The translations under genes and the position numbers were made by a program. From the NCBI GenBank assembly GCA_963678675.1, contig OY783191.1, positions 19,905,111-19,969,110 of the forward strand: 64,000 bases of DNA, read 5' to 3'. The notes below the pieces were generated by a model that made no database searches, was not told the DNA's origin, and saw only the letters and a program-made list of their open reading frames with translations. The stretch comes from Xiphydria camelus (Eukaryota > Arthropoda > Insecta > Hymenoptera > Xiphydriidae). Shown here piece after piece: positions 22,525 through 34,429 of this stretch (position 1 is its first letter; the number at the start of each line of letters is the position of its first letter).

Positions 22525-24865
22525 ATTTTAAATGTGTATGTAATCTACAAGATAAGGGGATTTTTATTCACTTTATATAAATAAGAAAAGGATTGACATA
22601 TGGAAAAAAATATTCGTAAAACTTATATTTCTTATGTTTTTACAAAAATGATTGCGGAGGCTATTTCTCAAAAAGTTCCAAAAACCTCCTTTTAAGTTTA
22701 GCATTTTATTAAAGCTTGTACATTCCTCTTACTACCTATATATCGTTTTATTTGCTCAGGGCTGCTCAAACCAAACTATAGATATTTTCGTTATGAACGC
22801 CCGAATGACGAATTCTATTTTTTGTCACTAAGCGTCAAATACGAGGTTGACGGGGTTCGAGGCAAGGTGTTGGGGGCTCGAGCCCCCCAACACCCCCCCT
22901 CGAACCCCGTCAACCTCGTATTTGAGACTTAGTGACAAAAAATAGAATTCGTCATTCGGGCGTTTCGCTCCCTCATAACGAAAATATCTATAGTTTGGTT
23001 TGAGCAGCCCTGAGCAAATAAAACGATATATAGATATTAAGAGGAATGTCCAAGCTTTAATAAAATACTAAACTGAAAAGGAGGTTTTTGGAATTTTTTG
23101 AGAAATAGCCTCCTCAATCATATGTGTAAAAACATAAGAAATATATGTTTTACGAATATTTTTTCCGGTATGTCAACCCTTTCCTTATTTATATAAAGTG
23201 AGCCCCCAAACACCCCGCCTCGAACCCCGTCAACCTCGTATTTGACACTTATTGTTAGTGACAAAAAATAGAATTCATCATTCGAGCGTTTCGCGCTCTC
23301 ATAACGAAAATATCTATAGTTTGGTTTGAGCAGCCCTGAGCAAATAAAACGATATATAAGTATTAAGAGGAATGTACAAGCTTTAATAAAATACTAAACT
23401 GAAAAGGAGGTTTTTGGAATTTTTTGAGAAATAGCTTCCGCAATCATATATGTAAAAACATAAGAAATATAAGTTTTACGAATATTTTTTTCGGTATGTC
23501 AACCCTTTTCTTATTTATATAAAGTGAGCCCCCAAACACCCCGCCTCGAACCCTGTCAACCTCGTATTTGACACTTATTGTTAGTGACAAAAAATAGAAT
23601 TCATCATTCGAGCGTTTCGCGCTCTCATAACGAAAATATCTATAGTTTGGTTTGAGCAGCCCTGAGCAAATAAAACGATATATAGGTATTAAGAGGAATG
23701 TACTAGCTTTAATATAATACTAAACTGAAAAGGAGGTTTTTGGAATTTTTTGAGAAATAGCCTCCGCAATCACATATGTAAAAACATAAGAAATATAAGT
23801 TTTACGAATATTTTTTTCGGTGTATCAACCCTTTTCTTATTTATATAAAGTGAGCCCCCAAACACCCCGCCTCGATCCCCGTCAACCTCGTATTTGACAC
23901 TTAGTGATAAAAAATAGAATTCGTCATTCAGGCGTTTCGCGCTCTCATAACGAAAATATCTATAGTTTGGTTTGAGCAGCCCTGAGCAAATAAAACGATA
24001 TATAGGTATTAAGAGGAATGTACAAGCTTTAGTAAAATACTAAACTGAAAAGGTTTTTGGAATTTTTTGAGAAATAGCCTCCGTAATCATATATGTAAAA
24101 ACATAAGAAATATAAGTTTTACGAATATTTCTTTCGGTATGTCAACCCTTTTCTTATTTATATAAAGTTAATAAAAGTGAGCCCCCAAACACCCCGCCTC
24201 GAACCCTGTCAACCTCGTATTTGACACTTATTGTTAGTGACAAAAAATAGAATTCATCATTCGAGCGTTTCGCGCTCTCATAACGAAAATATCTATAGTT
24301 TGGTTTGAGCAGCCCTGAGCAAATAAAACGATATATAGGTATTAAGAGGAATGTACTAGCTTTAATATAATACTAAACTGAAAAGGAGGTTTTTGGAATT
24401 TTTTGAGAAATAGCCTCCGCAATCACATATGTAAAAACATAAGAAATATAAGTTTTACGAATATTTTTTTCGGTGTATCAACCCTTTTCTTATTTATATA
24501 AAGTGAGCCCCCAAACACCCCGCCTCGATCCCCGTCAACCTCGTATTTGACACTTAGTGATAAAAAATAGAATTCGTCATTCAGGCGTTTCGCGCTCTCA
24601 TAACGAAAATATCTATAGTTTGGTTTGAGCAGCCCTGAGCAAATAAAACGATATATAGGTATTAAGAGGAATGTACAAGCTTTAGTAAAATACTAAACTG
24701 AAAAGGTTTTTGGAATTTTTTGAGAAATAGCCTCCGTAATCATATATGTAAAAACATAAGAAATATAAGTTTTACGAATATTTCTTTCGGTATGTCAACC
24801 CTTTTCTTATTTATATAAAGTTAATAAAAATCCACTTACCTTGTAGATTATATACACATTTAAAG
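22525..24865. mobile_element. Foldback element with the right arm amplified in tandem
   Basis: One left arm (about 22525-22880) is followed by its inverted right arm, repeated in tandem. The start phrase AGCCCCCAAACACCCCGCCT is at 23201, 23527, 23853, 24180 and 24506, a period of 326-327 bases. An extra first copy begins at the palindrome centre near 22885. The second-third and fourth-fifth units form a nearly identical 653-base dimer. The outer ends (AAATGTGTATGTAATCTACA and its inverse at 24840-24865) close the structure. Confidence 0.85.
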
Positions 24866-25004
24866 TCCCCCCTCTCCATTACAAAAAAAAAATCATAAGC
24901 ATTTTTTAAAGTTAAAAGAAATAAATAAACAAACAAACTAAGAACTAGAACAAAATTTAATGTTTATTATTTTGAATGTTGTCAAATATAACTTCATACC
25001 CGTA

Positions 25005-25395
25005 ATCAGCGACCCAACAAATCCCCCTATACCAAATTTGGCATCAATCCGTTGATTTTCGAAAATCTCGTCCGCCATATTGGATCCGCCATCTTGAATT
25101 TTTGAAATCTGATTTCAGATTCGTGATCAGCGACCCAAAAAACCCCCCTATACCAAATTTAGCATGAATTCGTCGATGTTTGAAAATCTCATCCGCCATA
25201 TTGGATCCGCCATCTTGAATTTTTGAAATCTGACTTCAGATTCGTGATCAGCGACCCAAAAACCCCCTTATACCAAATTTGGCATGAATTCGTCGATTTT
25301 TGAAAATCTCGTCCGCCATATTAGATCCGCCATCTGTAATTTTTGAAATCTGACTTCAGATTCGTGATCAGCGATCCAAAAAACCTCCTTAACAA
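25005..25395. repeat. Satellite array, ~120-base unit
   Basis: The phrase ATCAGCGACCCAA recurs at about 25015, 25136, 25256 and 25376. Each unit carries CCGCCATATTGGATCCGCCA. It is the same family as the units at 15.1-15.8 kb. Confidence 0.85.
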
Positions 25396-25699
25396 TCATT
25401 TATTTACTGTTTCATTAACCGTCAAGAGAAATTTCTATTTTTGTCCACTCTCCCATATACCTGGAGCACTGTGCGACAGTGTGGAGTATATCGGTCCGTA
25501 AGTGTGAGTGTTGGACTTGCAGTGATTTGCGTCAAACGTTCCGAGATGCCCGGGTCTGTTTGACCCAGTGCGCTCTTAACGTATATTGGAAGTGTCATTA
25601 TCAGGATTTTTGTGGTATTTACCGGTACTAGTCAATATATTGAACCGTAAGTACGATTTTTTGGGTTACTAGAATTTTATAATATTATTTATTATTGAT

Positions 25700-25792
25700 C
25701 GCAAAACAAGAGAACTTTGCCTGACATGCGAACGGCCGATGTGCGACGAACACCGTGCATTCCTTTGCAATGATTGTGCGTCTCTTGACTAA
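25700..25792 (+). pseudogene. piggyBac transposase C-terminal cysteine-rich domain
   Basis: An open frame reads RKTRELCLTCERPMCDEHRA, FLCNDCASLD, then TAA. The C-x2-C, C-x2-H, C-x2-C spacing is that of the zinc-binding tail of piggyBac transposases. The catalytic core is absent. With the TTAACCC end at 22180 it suggests one disrupted piggyBac element whose middle was replaced by the foldback and satellite. Confidence 0.65.
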
Positions 25793-26249
25793 CGCCTTTT
25801 TCATATTTTTGCGTTTACGCACATGACACTGTAGTTTTTCAACTATTCCAGTTGTATTTGCAGCCTATGGGTACAAACTTTTCGGGATAAAATGGAAAAA
25901 ACTTACCGAAAAAGTGACTTGTGATTTTTCGAAAAACACCAACTTCGATTATTCTAATAAATATATTTTTTGAAACACACCGTAATGCTTATTCATTCAT
26001 AAAAGTACATCATTTCAAAAGTATGCAGTTCAAATTTTATCCCACAATATCGAAAAACAGGAAAGTTATTACGATTTGTGTAAAAAAAAAGGTGTGAGTG
26101 CCGTTGTACTCACGGAGGATGTGTAAACACCTTACAATTATCTGCGGTCCGAGTTTAATTGGGGAATATGACGTCGTAGTTCGACATAAAGAAGTTTAAT
26201 TTTTTCTATAATAAAATATTTATTATTATTATATTAGATTTATAACTTA

Positions 26250-26630
26250 CTAGCACCCCGTCCCGGCTTCGCACGGGTAGATTGTGGATTGATTTTGTCC
26301 GTCCACCATTGTTTTAAATACATTTTTAATACAAAACTTTTAGTATTTTTCCCGGGCTACGCAATGGTCATATTGGATTTGACCTTGACCATGACCTTCA
26401 AGGTTATATTCAGGTTAAATTAATTTTTTTCACGTTCAAATGTGTCGACCATTTTTTTTATGTTACCTTTATTGTCAGCGGAGGTCAAATTTAGGTCAAG
26501 TATAGTTCGACTTTTTGAACACCCTGTATAAGATTTACTAACTCAGAAACCTTCGCGGATATGCATCCAACTGTTCCCCAAATTTTCATCGCAATCGGAT
26601 GAATGGTTTAGGAAGGCATAAAGGTTACCG
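26250..26630 (-). mobile_element. Helitron 3' end (non-autonomous)
   Basis: On the minus strand it ends ACCCGTGCGAAGCCGGGACGGGGTGCTAG in effect: a short GC hairpin (26256-26279) about 6 bases before a terminal CTAG (26250-26253), next to a T. This is the Helitron 3' signature. The body (CCTTCCTAAACCATTCATCC, GTTTCTGAGTTAGTAAATCT) matches the Helitron at 50135. Confidence 0.7.
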
Positions 26631-26945
26631 CACACTAGGGCGTCGCGTCGCGGCGCGTCAAAATACTGACTGGATAAAATATATACAAATAAATGTATTA
26701 CCGCACACTAGAGCGGCGCGGCGCGGCGCGGCGCGTCGCGTCGCGTCAGGGACGGGGTTCTTGCCCAGAGCGGCTCTTCGCGTCGCGTCGCGTCAAAATA
26801 CCGACTGGATAAAATACATACAAATGAATGTACTACCGCACACTAGAGCGGCGCGGCGCGGCGCGTCGCGTCGCGTCGAGGACGGGGATTCTTCCCTTCG
26901 AATCCTTGGCGTCAAACGACGCGTCCCGACGGGACGGTCATAAAG
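26620..26945. repeat. GC-rich tandem repeat (CGCGG/CGTCG)
   Basis: Three copies of TACCGCACACTAG followed by GCGGCGCGGCGCG and CGTCGCGTCG runs, spaced by the AT-rich phrase GACTGGATAAAATA. The long open frame here is a by-product of the repeat. Confidence 0.75.
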
Positions 26946-27539
26946 ACGGGTCGTCTTTGTCCGTCACACAATAGACGAAATTCGGAATATCGATTCTTAC
27001 CACTCACTATCATCGCGATCGAAATACCTCGTAGTTAATATTGCGACTAGACGGGCGAATTCTCCAAGACTGGCACACTGAAAAAAGTATTTAGCTAATC
27101 CAGCTATGTTTCTAGCTGCCTCAGACACAACTAGACAAATATTGCTAGCGTAGCAAGAATTCTTGCTATGGCGAAGAAAATTATATTGCGTTTTTTATTG
27201 AAAATAGAAACAAAAAGTGTTGTATCTCAAAACTGACATTTTTAATTTTCATTATTTTTTTAACCTAAATTTCTAAATCTTTTACTGTAGTTTTGAGAAC
27301 ACTTAGAAAGTGTTGCCTCCCATAGAAATTTTTTAATGAATTTTTTAGTGATTTGAAATGTCAGTTTATGCTAGCGTAGAATAGATTTTTTTGCCCTGCT
27401 AAAATGTAACTCCAGTACATGATTTTATAAAATTGTACAAAATTTGTTATTAATATGACAAATCGAATTATTAAAAATGTAATCCTATAAATATAGGCAT
27501 TTTAAGTATCTAAAAATGTCTGATGCATTAGTATGTTTA

Positions 27540-27605
27540 TGGTTGTGTATTGCATTAGTATTCGGTCTCACACGTGGATAACTCGGTTTCGATTCTCACT
27601 GACAG
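27540..27605 (+). repeat. tRNA-like sequence, left arm
   Basis: GGTTGTGTATTGCATTAGTA resembles an A box region and CTCGGTTTCGATTCTC a B box, with TCTCACACG between, somewhat like a valine tRNA. No acceptor stem pairs. Likely a tRNA-derived element, not a gene. Confidence 0.45.
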
Positions 27606-27845
27606 TCAAAACTTTTTCAACAAATTTTACAACAAATATCTGGTAAATTTTAAATTTGAATAAATTTTTTAATTCCATTTCATTTTTTGATTCACTTCAC
27701 TATACAAATTTTCTAAATTTAAATAGACAACAAAAACTAAATAGACAAGTTTCAATTTCTAGACATTATTATTATCGGTTGAAAATAATTAAAATTAAAA
27801 ATTTACCAGATATTTGCTGTATAATTTTTTGAAAAAGTTTCGGCG

Positions 27846-27912
27846 CTGTCAGTGAGAATCGAACCCGAGTTATCCACGTGTGAGACCAAATACTAGTGCA
27901 ATACACTACCAT
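27846..27912 (-). repeat. tRNA-like sequence, right arm
   Basis: The inverted copy of the previous feature, with a better B box (CGGGTTCGATTC) and A box (GGTAGTGTATTGCAC). It lacks a pairing acceptor stem. Confidence 0.5.
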
Positions 27913-28559
27913 AAACATACTAATGTGTCAGATATTTTTAGATACTTAAACGGCCCATATTTATAGGATTACATTTTTAATAATTCGATCTGTCATATTA
28001 ATAACAAATTTTTTACAATTTTATAAAATCATGTATTGGAATTACATTTTAGCAAGGCAAAAAAAAAATCCATTCTAAGCTAGCATAAACTGACATTTCA
28101 AATCACTAAAAAATTCATTAAAAAATTTCTATGGGAGGGGCCTCTATGGGGAAAGTGGGGCCACTTTCTAACTGCTCTTAAAATTACCGTAAAAGATGTA
28201 GAAATTTAGGGTAAAAAAATCATGAAAATTAAAAATGTCGGTTTTGAGACAACACTTTTTGTTTCCATTTTCAATAAAAAACGCAATATAAAAAATAATT
28301 TTATTTCGAAATCTTCACAAGAAAATACAAATTTTTCATATGGGTCATTTTTGTTATATTTTCTTAATTTAAGCCGTAAATCGCAATAAAAAGAAAAAAA
28401 ATGAGAAATATAAAAATTAATAATAGCTGAACGACTTATGGAATCGTTCTGAAAATTTAGGCCACTTTTTATATTGATTCAAGATACTTGAAAAAAAATC
28501 AACAACTAAATCGGAGACCCAAAAGTTTCTACTACTAAAAGTTGGCATGGAATGCCCCA

Positions 28560-29770
28560 TATACTCTCACCATGGCTAGTCAGCCACGATATAAGGGAAA
28601 ATTTGAGAGGAACAGAAAGATTGAGTGGCGTGAAAATGTCATTGTAGCGAATAAAAAACGTAAAATTGCACCTAAAACGTCAAATGAAACCACTCCACTG
28701 ACGCGACGTTGCCGCATCTACTAGACACGCAATTTCCGAACACCGAGAAGCAGAAATTATTTATAACTAAAGTATCAAACGGTCAATAATTTTAATCGGT
28801 GGTTGTAAATTTTTGTTTTTTTCCCCCGTTGTTTGGTATTTTCTTTTATATTTTAATCTTGGATCTTACCTAAAAACCCTCAAAAAATGTGATTTGCCCA
28901 TAAGACTAGGTTATAGCCTAATTGGTAATTAATTTTTATCAAACATACTAAACGATCAATCTACCACAAATTGCACCAGGAGGGGTTTCTACTGATATTA
29001 ACTTGCATAAAAATATACCGAAAGCGTCAGAGCCGCGGATGCCGTGTACTATCGCCCTTATCAACTGCCGTGACGCGCGAGAGTATACTCGAAACCTCTC
29101 CCCAACTTTGCTCCGCCACCTCGCAGCCTCTCCTTCAAAAGCATTGCCAAGCCGGCACTTTCTTCGAGAGCCTTTCTCTCTTTAAGGGCGAGAAATTCTC
29201 ATCTCGGGGATCAATCATCGCGCCGAGTATATAGAGGCGCCTCTCGAGCGAAATCCGTTATCCGATGGAATCGACTGCTAGATGCTGACGAAAAGCGATT
29301 GCAAACTCGTCGAATTAAATCGCATCTTACGATGACTATGTCGTGTCTTAATGACTTTCGCTGTACTGGGAAACGTTAGACGTCGTGTCAGATGCTTTCG
29401 TCCGTGCATGGAACGCGCCTTGATTGCGCAAACTATTTTAATTAACTAGAACAGAGTTGCAGTCGAGAGTTTTGACGACTAAGGGCCGGTTTTACCGACT
29501 CTAATTGTAAGTTCTCGCTATATATGATGCATCTACCGACGTTACTCAACCTTTCCAAATCTGATTTTGATGAAGAACGTGCGCGTCCTTTCACTCGGAT
29601 TTCATTTACTACCTTGTACCTCAGGTATATCCCACCCCTAATGTCTTTAATTGCTTCGCGAAGTCGGGTAAAGTGCTTTATCGTGTTATTACGCAGTAAT
29701 GTCTCATCTTTGCACTCATTTTTTCCGGATATCCCGTGGTTTGATGTTTCAGAATCTCAACGCGAATGCA
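28560..29770. other. No recognised gene
   Basis: Open frames here are short and without motifs. 28980-29320 is richer in GC than its surroundings and could be unique genomic sequence, but I cannot support a gene. Confidence 0.4.
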
Positions 29771-29772
29771 TA

Positions 29773-30016
29773 CAGTAGGACCTCCCTAATTTCCACCTCC
29801 CTTGAGTAGTTCCCCGCCAAGGGTAGAAGTAGTGTCCCCGCCATTCCTCAGTCCCGTCATTCCCTTTCCAACGCATACCGAAGAGAGATAACAGACGTGC
29901 GGGCGTCTTCCCTTTCTTCTTCTACACCTGTAGACTGGGTGAAGCCGTTTTGGTCCCCAGCCTCTCTAACTTTGAAGAATTCAGCTTGGTGCGTCAAAAT
30001 TAGGCAGGTCCGACTG
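29773..30016. mobile_element. Tigger/pogo-type MITE
   Basis: Ends CAGTAGGACCTCCCTAATTT and the inverted AAATTAGGCAGGTCCGACTG, with TA on both sides (29771-29772 and 30017-30018). 244 bases, non-coding. Confidence 0.8.
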
Positions 30017-30074
30017 TATTTAGTCTCAATTGAAATTTCAAAACATGCATAGAAACAGTTTTTATAGAAACATC

Positions 30075-30150
30075 GGCGGAGCGTTTCATCCCGGAGTCGG
30101 CCTGTGGACTCGTCAGTAAGGCTAGGCCGACTCCTGCTTTAGACGCTCCG
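30075..30150. repeat. Hairpin of about 75 bases
   Basis: GGAGCG...GGAGTCGGCCT pairs with AGGCCGACTCC...CGCTCC, leaving bulges and a loop near 30110. It could be an RNA hairpin or a small palindrome from a repeat; nothing decides. Confidence 0.45.
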
Positions 30151-30529
30151 TGAGGAACGGGCAGTTGCGCTCTTGTATATGTACTTGTACCGTTGTCAGA
30201 TACTACCGAGAGCCGAGAGGGGTCGGCGCCACCTGGTGTCGGGCCGCCACAGCGTGACGGGTCGCTACAAAACAGTTCATTATTTTAAAGCGTCACGTGA
30301 TGTAAAATTGAAAATTGTGATTTTTCGCCGTCTTGCGAATTTCCTCACTTTCTAATGCTATCTAATTTCAGCCTGAGAATCTCATTGTAAATAGATATTT
30401 GATAAGTCAAAGAAACATATAAGGATAAACTTATTCATCAGGAAAGGAACTTCAATAGCCATATCTTATTATCTATGAATTTTAGGCCTACATCGATGTA
30501 AGATACTTTGTTGTAGATACAAAATACGT

Positions 30530-30985
30530 GTGTGTATAATAACATAATATAAAACAGTTTTTATAGAAAAATTGTTAGATGTGAAACATCGAAATTCTTC
30601 TTTGTAGAAAGTATGCGATAGGAAGGATGGACCACGCGTCCCTCGAAAGAACACGTGCGCCAGTGCGCATTAGTATTTATGACTGTGATACTATTTAAAC
30701 GGTACGAACCGTTGTGTCGAATTCCGTTTATCGCGAGACGGAACAGCGACCGATGGCAGAGTTAAGAGAGAGCAAACTAAATGCGCTTTTTGAATTAGAC
30801 ACAACGGTTCGTACCATTTAATAGTATCACAGTCATAAATACAAATGCGCACTGGCGCACGTGTTCTTTCGACGGACGCGTGGTCCATCCTTCCTATCGC
30901 ATACTTTCTACAAAGAAGAATTTCGATGTTTCACATCTAACAATTTTTCTATAAAAACTGTTTTATATTATATGTTATTATATTT
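30530..30985. mobile_element. Palindrome, family GTGCGCCAGTGCGCA, copy 1
   Basis: The left arm (ACAGTTTTTATAGAAAAATT, GGATGGACCACGCGTCC, GCCAGTGCGCATTAG) to about 30725 returns inverted from about 30795. Related palindromes lie at 51411-51975 and 52449-52755. Confidence 0.8.
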
Positions 30986-31299
30986 TTTTTTGGTGTTTTA
31001 TATTGTCACAATCACTCATATTGAACCGAAATACTTGCAACGTGCAACGTATTACGACACTCCGCTATAGGGCTCGTGCACGGCGATTGAGATGCGCAAA
31101 ATAAAACAATCACACATCAAAACTAAGTATCTAATAGTCCATCTGCACACACATCACCGGCATTTTTATATTTTTAATGCTTATGTCAATAACCAGTCGG
31201 AATGGCGTTGTATTATCAATGTCTATTGAGTCTCGAGCAGGAGTTGGTCTTTACACAGAGAATTGCGAACAGTAACTGATTTTAAAAGCGGCTAGCGGG

Positions 31300-31570
31300 G
31301 CAGGGGTATGCTTCGGCTTTTTTCTATGCATCGTGGGATAAGGAAATTCTTCGAAACCACCGAGCTGGAGCATGAGAATTGGCGCCGGGAGAGTACGCAG
31401 ATTCGGCGCCGTCCGGTTGGTGCTATCCCCGAACAAGTGCACGTGCACCGCAATAGTCGAATTTATTGCGGGTCTGCACTTTGTCCGAGGAGAGCGAAAG
31501 GCAGAGTAGAGGGGTTCTGTGCCCTCCCGCGAGGCTCCTGAAATCTGAGCACGCGGTCGAGGGGTCGAGC
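31300..31570. repeat. Dispersed GC-rich repeat, copy 1
   Basis: From TTTCTATGCATCGTGGGATA to GAGCACGCGGTCGAGG. A close copy lies at 51993-52235 in the same orientation and a fragment is inverted near 37370-37440. The long minus-strand frame here is not conserved in the second copy, so I do not call a gene. Confidence 0.7.
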
Positions 31571-31599
31571 ACCGAGTCGTGGCGCGGAGAGAGTCGATG

Positions 31600-32570
31600 C
31601 GTCCCGAGTTAGGCCAAGCGAACGTTGGGTCGCAGTGTGACGTGGGGTGACACAAAGTGAGGTGAAGTGCGTGGGTGAAGTGAGCTGCGTACCCTGGGTG
31701 GTGCGAAAGAAGACTGCGCCGGTCGCTTATACAGGCAAACCTGAGTGTACATGTGACCACATGTACATTCAGGTTTATCTGTATAAGTAACCTGCGCAGG
31801 CAGACCTCTCCGGTACAATGCTTCAAAGCCCATCGAAACCGAGGAAACTCAAGTGGTCGGTTCTGGTCCCGGCCAGGAATCTCGAAATTTTTCGGATCTA
31901 ATTTATGACTGAAAGGGTCCCGAGGAGTGTCGCATTTCTCCAACACACTGGTATACGGCCCAAATGCGAGGAGGGTTTATCCGCTCATTGTTTTTCAATA
32001 GAATAGCAGTCCTAAATTAGTTTGGATATTCGATTTTTACCGCTATAAAATGTAGTAACCCTTGAATTTCATTCATTTCATTTCATCATTCAAAAATTCA
32101 CATTATCAATTAAATACAATAAAATTCACAAAAACATTTAAATACAATGCTTAACCTTGAAATAAATTTGTATTTGACAAAAAATTCTTGTCTGGAAAAT
32201 TGCAAATAATAAGTGTAATAAATTTAAATTCACTATGTTACATAGTTGAAAAATTAAAGTATCATATACACATGGTATCAATACCTAATTGATCAATTAA
32301 CATACCTATAGACACTAATCTCGAGTTAGTAACGATAAATTATTAGGCTTATCAAATTCAAAAATAAAACTTTTTATTTTCAATGACAAGAAATTCATTG
32401 AACTCAAAACTGTCGTATGATTCACATTAATCTTGACAACGGTCATGCAAATAATATTTTTACGAGTAATATTTTTATGAAATAATAGTAATAATAATAG
32501 TAATAATAATACTGTAATATTTTTAAAATATTATTATTAGTACTAAAGTAATAATGAAAATAATAATAGT
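31600..32570. other. Repeat debris, no recognised gene
   Basis: Contains a tight hairpin at about 31724-31786 (ACAGGCAAACCTGAGTGTAC and its inverse), a repeat shared inversely with 18756-18850 at 31975-32070, then AT-rich low-complexity sequence with AATAAT runs. Confidence 0.45.
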
Positions 32571-32572
32571 TT

Positions 32573-33252
32573 AATTGTATTATTTGTATTATAATTTAAT
32601 ATTTTGTGAACGATTCCTATCTGAATTTCATCCGCGGAGTTAATTTTATAAATAATTTAAATAAAATCCTTTTCGGAGTGAATTTCACTCCGGACGGGAT
32701 TAAATTAATTAAAAATCATCCACTCCGCATTCACTCCGCAAATCACTCCGCATTTATAACTACCGATTTTTTTGATAGTGTAGTGTTGCGTACACTGTAA
32801 AAAATCGGGTTAAATGCGGAATGATTTGCTTAGTAAATGCGGAGTGGACGATTTTTAATTAATTTAATCCCGTCCGGAGTGAAATTCACTCCGAAAAGGA
32901 TTTAATTTAATTTAAATTATTTATAAAAAAAATCTGGAGTTAAATGCGGAATGATTTGCGGAGTGAATGCGGAGTGGATGATTTTTAATTAATTTAATCC
33001 CGTCCAGAGTGAAATTCACTCCGAAAAGGATTTTATTTAATTTAAATTATTTATAAAAAATCTGGAGTTAAATGCGGAATGATTTGCGGAGTGAATGCGG
33101 AGTGGATGATTTTTAATTAATTTAATCCCGTCCGGAGTGAAATTCACTCCGAAAAGGATTTTATTTAAATTATTTATAAAATTAACTCCGCGGATGAAAT
33201 TCAGATAGGAATCGTTCACAAAATATTAAATTATAATACAAATAATACAATA
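32573..33252. mobile_element. Foldback element with the right arm in three tandem copies
   Basis: One left arm (AATTGTATTATTTGTATTAT, CGGAGTGAATTTCACTCCGG) is followed by three inverted copies of its inner part, with the phrase AATTTAATCCCGTCC at about 32861, 32991 and 33119 (period 128-130). The outer end is closed by the inverse of the start. Confidence 0.85.
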
Positions 33253-33439
33253 ATTTTTTTTATTATTATTTAGTACTAATAATAATAATATTTTAAGTCC
33301 GCACAAACGTTTGGCAAGTGTGTAAACCCGGCATTATGCCATCTTAAACTAACAAACTAAAGTTCACGAACGAAAAATCACATCCGGTTTTGTGTTTCGA
33401 CCGCAGACCTTCGCAGGCTCTCGCAGATTCACGGCGTGT

Positions 33440-33710
33440 GAAAAGTGCGCCACCTCACACTGCGTCCGAACGTTCGCTGTTGTATAGATGTCTATTGGTT
33501 ACAAAAATCTGCGGTGAGTCGCCCTGCGTCCCCTCACTGAACTGCGTCTCAACGTTCGCTCGGCCGGCTCGCGGCGCGTGAAAACTACGCCACCTCACAC
33601 TGCGTCCGAACATTCGCTGTTATATAGATTTCTATGGGTTACAAAATCTGCAGTGAGTCGCTCTGCGTCACCCCACTTAACTGCGACCCAACGTTCGCTT
33701 GGCCTTAGCG
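33440..33710. repeat. Two-copy tandem repeat, 140-base unit
   Basis: CACCTCACACTGCGTCCGAA occurs at 33451 and 33591, followed by CGTTCGCTGTTGTATAGAT-like sequence and CAACGTTCGCT. Related phrases lie at 31612 and 52895. Confidence 0.65.
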
Positions 33711-34254
33711 TATTCCCATTCGAGCGTCTGGATCCCTAACGGAATCGCCACGCTAACAACCGGTCTCACCGCCGTAGCGCAGCATAAGATGTTTCACATA
33801 AAAAATTATTTTATATTTTAATCTTGGAAATCGATTCGTAACCATACTACCTTAAGGGGTGAGGCCACTATGCGCGTCAAAAAAGGATTTCGGGAATTTT
33901 TTGTAGGAGTTATGACGTAGCGTTTCGGTGAGGGCCCTCGGTGCACTCCGCTACTCACAATCAAGCGGCTACGATACCGCACGCGGGACGACGAAAGCGA
34001 TGGGCGCCAGGCGGGTCACGATCCCGCCACTCGGGGAGATGAACGTAGTTCCCGAAAACGGACGAAACTCGCGAGATCGGGAACGATCCGATCTCGAACG
34101 GGTCCGGCTACCACAATGGTAGAGGGGCGGTTCGAGGTGCGCTGGCTGGGACGCGGAAGGACGGGATCCGCGGACGAAGGCGCGAGAAAGAAAACAGCCG
34201 ACGGCGATGAACAGAATCCTTTATTCGAATCGGGGACGTCACGGATGTCCCCGA

Positions 34255-34385
34255 ACGGTGCTCGCAATCGAGTGCGGAGCTCGCAAACGAAGCGAAACGC
34301 TCGCGATCGAGCACGGACTTCGCGGACGAAGTGAAACGCTCGCGATCGAGCACGGAATTCGCGGACGAAGCGAAACGCTAGGCGT
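34255..34385. repeat. Tandem repeat, about 46-base unit, three copies
   Basis: The unit contains GCTCGCGATCGAGCACGGA and TCGCGGACGAAGCGAAAC. Units differ by a few bases. Confidence 0.75.
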
Positions 34386-34429
34386 GAAGGCGAAGGGTGT
34401 GCGCTAAGACGACGAGCGCTAAACGAAAC

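Larger units (their letters stand above)
27183..28289. mobile_element. Large palindrome carrying tRNA-like boxes
   Basis: The left arm (about 27183-27672) and right arm (about 27783-28289) are inverted copies with scattered differences. Each arm contains a tRNA-like segment (27540-27605 and 27846-27912). No open frame. Confidence 0.8.
22102..28559. mobile_element. Large TA-flanked element with TGGGGCATTCCATG ends
   Basis: The left end TGGGGCATTCCATG continues for about 80 bases (AGTAGTAGAAACTTTCGGGTC and so on), and that whole stretch returns inverted at 28475-28559. TA flanks both ends. Its 6.4 kb are filled with other elements. The end sequence is close to that of 7567/21173, so these form one superfamily of ends. 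Confidence 0.6.

Noticed and set aside
22525..24865. Regular repeats suggestive of a CRISPR-like array
   Set aside because: The period is 326 bases with no short repeat/unique spacer pattern, and the genome is eukaryotic.
26599..26943. 114-residue frame rich in Ala and Arg
   Set aside because: Translation of CGCGG/CGTCG tandem repeats.
31251..31946. 231-residue minus-strand open frame
   Set aside because: Lies over a GC-rich dispersed repeat; the frame is not kept in the second copy at 52 kb and has no motif.
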